DNA from: Peptococcaceae bacterium
GTDB lineage: Bacteria; Bacillota; Peptococcia; Peptococcales; Peptococcaceae
Direction: 5' to 3'
NCBI GenBank assembly: GCA_900756555.1
Contig: CAAEKP010000018.1
Coordinates: 1 to 15,978 of the forward strand
DNA length: 15,978 bases
The notes beneath the pieces are model-generated. The model was not told the DNA's origin. It saw nothing but the letters and a program-made list of their open reading frames with translations, and did no database searches. A program made the translations under genes and the position numbers. Shown here one piece after another: positions 14,433 through 15,978 of this stretch; within the stretch, counting starts at the first letter, position 1; the number at the start of each line of letters is the position of its first letter.

Positions 14433-14446
14433 TATTATAAAAAGAA

Positions 14447-14476
14447 TTGCCTCTTTTCACTGTTTTCCGCTACAAT
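14447..14476 (+). promoter_or_regulatory. Promoter of the DUF401 gene
   Basis: TTGCCT (14447-14452) is 18 bp from TACAAT (14471-14476). The start would lie near 14483, leaving a leader of about 86 nt before the TTG at 14569, in which no clear structure is seen. Confidence 0.5.
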
Positions 14477-14568
14477 ATATCAGGAAAGAGAACCACATAA
14501 TCTGGAGATAAATTCTCATTTTTAGCTCTGCTCTTTTTAATTTCATTTTTTGGAAAGGATCTGATAAT

Positions 14569-15792
14569 TTGTCTGCTCTGTTGCAAATTTTATTGGCGCT
14601 GCTACTGATGATTGTTCTGCTGCGCAAACGCATTCACATCAGCTATGCTGCATTGGCCGCCGCGCTGCTCTTGTTTGCTTTATCCGGCTTTCATCCTGCC
14701 CAGTTCGGCCAGGCCCTTTACAGTACTCTGGTCAGCTGGACTACCTGGGACATGGTGTTCACCCTGTTCTTTGTAATGTGCCTGGAGCATATTCTGCGCA
14801 CCAGCGGCATTCTCAAAAATTTTACCCAGGCCGCTGGCAATCTGTTTCATGATAATCGGATTGTACTTGGTTTCATGCCAGCCTTTCTGGGATTTCTGCC
14901 ATCATTGGGCGGCGCTATCTTCTCTGCCCCTATGGTAGAAGAAGCAGCGCGGCCTTATCGGCTCACCCCGGAACGCAAAACTGCCATCAACTACTGGTTT
15001 CGTCATGTGTGGGAATTTTCCAATCCCATTCTGCCGTCACTGCTGCTGGCAGCTACATTGACTGGCATTCCCGTAGGCAAAATGATTAGCCACCAATTTG
15101 TGCTGTCCTTTGCCGCCATCGCTATCGGCGCAGTGATTATGCTGCACGGCGCTCAATTCCAGCCCAGCGGAGAAACTGCATCTGCCTCTGCCGATACAGA
15201 ATCTGCCGATAAAAAAGACCAGTTGAAAGCAGTAGTGTTAGCCATCGGGCCAATTTTACTCAACGTGTTTCTGGTCACCGTCTGTCACTTTAACACCACC
15301 TTGTCTATGCTGCTCATTGTGCTGTTGCTGACTGTCATACTGCGCTATAAACCGCTCCAATGGGTTAATATGCTGCGCGATGGCCTAAACATGCCCATCA
15401 TCACCAGCATTCTGGCAATCCTGTTTTTCCAGGGTATGTTGTATGCTACTGGTACCATTGATGGATTGATTGTCTTTTTTCAGGAGTCCGGCATTCCTGC
15501 CGCCGCTGTGGTATATCTTACCGCCTTTTTTATGGGAATGCTCACCGGCCTGTCCCAGGGGGTGGTAGCTATCGCCTTTCCGCTGCTGGTGCCACTGTTA
15601 GGGCCTAACTTAGATGCGGTAGCGCTGACATTAATCTGCGGACTCACCGGCACCATGTTATCACCGGCGCACCTGTGCTTAATTATGACCGTAGAGTATT
15701 TTCACGCCAGTATGTTTGCCACCTTGAAACCTGTCGCCATCGCTCAATTTATCCTGCTTGCCTTCGCCTTTGCATGGATGCTGCTACTGTAA
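14569..15792 (+). CDS. DUF401 family integral membrane protein, putative transporter
   Basis: A 407-residue protein with about ten or eleven hydrophobic helices, typical of the uncharacterised DUF401 (TIGR00529-type) family, which is thought to be related to ion/organic-anion transporters. Conserved-looking stretches are G-F-L-P-S-L-G-G-A-I-F-S-A-P (108-121), E-F-S-N-P-I-L-P-S-L-L-L (149-160) and, near the C-terminus, G-L-S-Q-G-V-V-A-I-A-F-P-L. The two proline/glycine-rich segments in similar positions of each half suggest an inverted-repeat transporter fold. A hydrophilic, Ala/Ser/Asp-rich loop (about 196-220) separates the halves. The start is TTG: GGAAAGGA (14552-14559) is nine bases upstream, and the next ATG would remove part of helix 1. 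It is divergent from the ilv operon and looks more GC-rich than the left-hand genes. The substrate is unknown. Confidence 0.8.
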   Translation: MSALLQILLALLLMIVLLRKRIHISYAALAAALLLFALSGFHPAQFGQALYSTLVSWTTWDMVFTLFFVMCLEHILRTSGILKNFTQAAGNLFHDNRIVLGFMPAFLGFLPSLGGAIFSAPMVEEAARPYRLTPERKTAINYWFRHVWEFSNPILPSLLLAATLTGIPVGKMISHQFVLSFAAIAIGAVIMLHGAQFQPSGETASASADTESADKKDQLKAVVLAIGPILLNVFLVTVCHFNTTLSMLLIVLLLTVILRYKPLQWVNMLRDGLNMPIITSILAILFFQGMLYATGTIDGLIVFFQESGIPAAAVVYLTAFFMGMLTGLSQGVVAIAFPLLVPLLGPNLDAVALTLICGLTGTMLSPAHLCLIMTVEYFHASMFATLKPVAIAQFILLAFAFAWMLLL

Positions 15793-15797
15793 CATAA

Positions 15798-15860
15798 AAA
15801 GAGATTGCCCAACGGGAAGTGATATCATTCACTCTCCGTCAAGCAATCTCTTTATTTTCA
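15798..15860. terminator. Bidirectional intrinsic terminator
   Basis: AAAGAGATTGC (15798-15808) pairs with GCAATCTCTTT (15843-15853). The interior pairs further through ACGG/CCGT and AGTG/CACT. TTTATTTT follows on the plus strand, and a T-rich run appears on the minus strand from the A-run at 15796-15800. It serves the DUF401 gene and the convergent gene entering from the right edge. Confidence 0.8.
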
Positions 15861-15871
15861 TTATATACAAA

Positions 15872-15976
15872 CTACAGCCAAATAACGCGGAATTTTTTTG
15901 ACTGACCAGGCGGCTTGTAAATTTGTGCAGCGTGTGCGCGCCCGACGAATTTCTGGTCGGGTGTAAGAATACACAA
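15872..15976 (-). CDS. C-terminal fragment of an unidentified protein
   Basis: A minus-strand reading frame entering from the right edge gives 34 residues ending in G-Q-S-K-K-F-R-V-I-W-L and a TAG. It was chosen over the alternative frame (15861-15977, ending V-V-C-I then TAA) because its codons and residue composition (T-P-D-Q-K-F-V-G-R-A-H-A-A) look more like a real protein, whereas the alternative is full of arginine and rare-looking codons. The bidirectional terminator just downstream supports a gene ending here. I do not recognise the family. Confidence 0.35.
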   Translation of the reverse strand: MCILTPDQKFVGRAHAAQIYKPPGQSKKFRVIWL

Positions 15977-15978
15977 GC

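Noticed and set aside
1..15978. CRISPR arrays, insertion sequences, phage genes, tRNA or rRNA genes, defence or toxin-antitoxin systems
   Set aside because: None were seen: no regularly spaced repeats, no transposase or integrase-like proteins, and all sizeable frames are explained by the listed genes or are shadows of them.

Overview
The window looks like an ordinary chromosomal stretch of a low-to-mid-GC member of the Bacillota (Firmicutes). The signals are consensus sigma-70/SigA-type promoters, strong AGGAGG-type ribosome binding sites, GTG and TTG starts, an YkpA/YbiT-type ABC-F protein, and a secreted protein with paired copper-amine-oxidase-like 'stalk' repeats. The stalk protein and a diderm-like gene repertoire would fit the Negativicutes, but this is an inference. 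No mobile element, phage gene, tRNA, rRNA or CRISPR array was seen. I did not find a convincing new multi-gene system.

Left part (1-7.2 kb). The start of an alkaline-phosphatase-superfamily gene runs out of the left edge and is divergent from a LysR-type regulator. Next is a secreted stalk/RsiV-like protein. It converges, over a shared bidirectional terminator, on a minus-strand pair: a membrane-anchored N-acetylmuramoyl-L-alanine amidase followed by an ABC-F ATPase. Divergent from the amidase is a DHA2-type drug-efflux MFS transporter. It ends in an unusually long hairpin that is shared with a convergent six-helix membrane protein, possibly an ABC-2-type permease.

Middle (7.2-9.2 kb). An OmpR-type response regulator and its histidine kinase overlap by four bases. 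They are expressed divergently from the six-helix protein and end in a bidirectional terminator.

Right part (9.2-14.4 kb). A minus-strand branched-chain amino acid operon reads ilvB1-ilvN-ilvC-ilvB2. It encodes two different acetohydroxyacid synthase catalytic subunits, one ACT-domain regulatory subunit and ketol-acid reductoisomerase, that is, the first two shared steps of valine/isoleucine (and leucine) synthesis. It starts from a good promoter followed by a structured leader of about 157 nt. The 184-nt ilvN-ilvC gap holds three back-to-back hairpins and a candidate second promoter. The distal ilvB2 has non-standard residues at three substrate/herbicide-site positions, so the two catalytic subunits may differ in substrate preference.

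Right end. A TTG-started DUF401 integral membrane protein is divergent from the ilv operon, and a perfect 17-bp palindrome lies between the two promoters. It ends at a bidirectional terminator facing the tail of an unidentified gene that runs off the right edge.

The genes alternate in divergent and convergent pairs, and every complete convergent junction uses one hairpin that can terminate in both directions.
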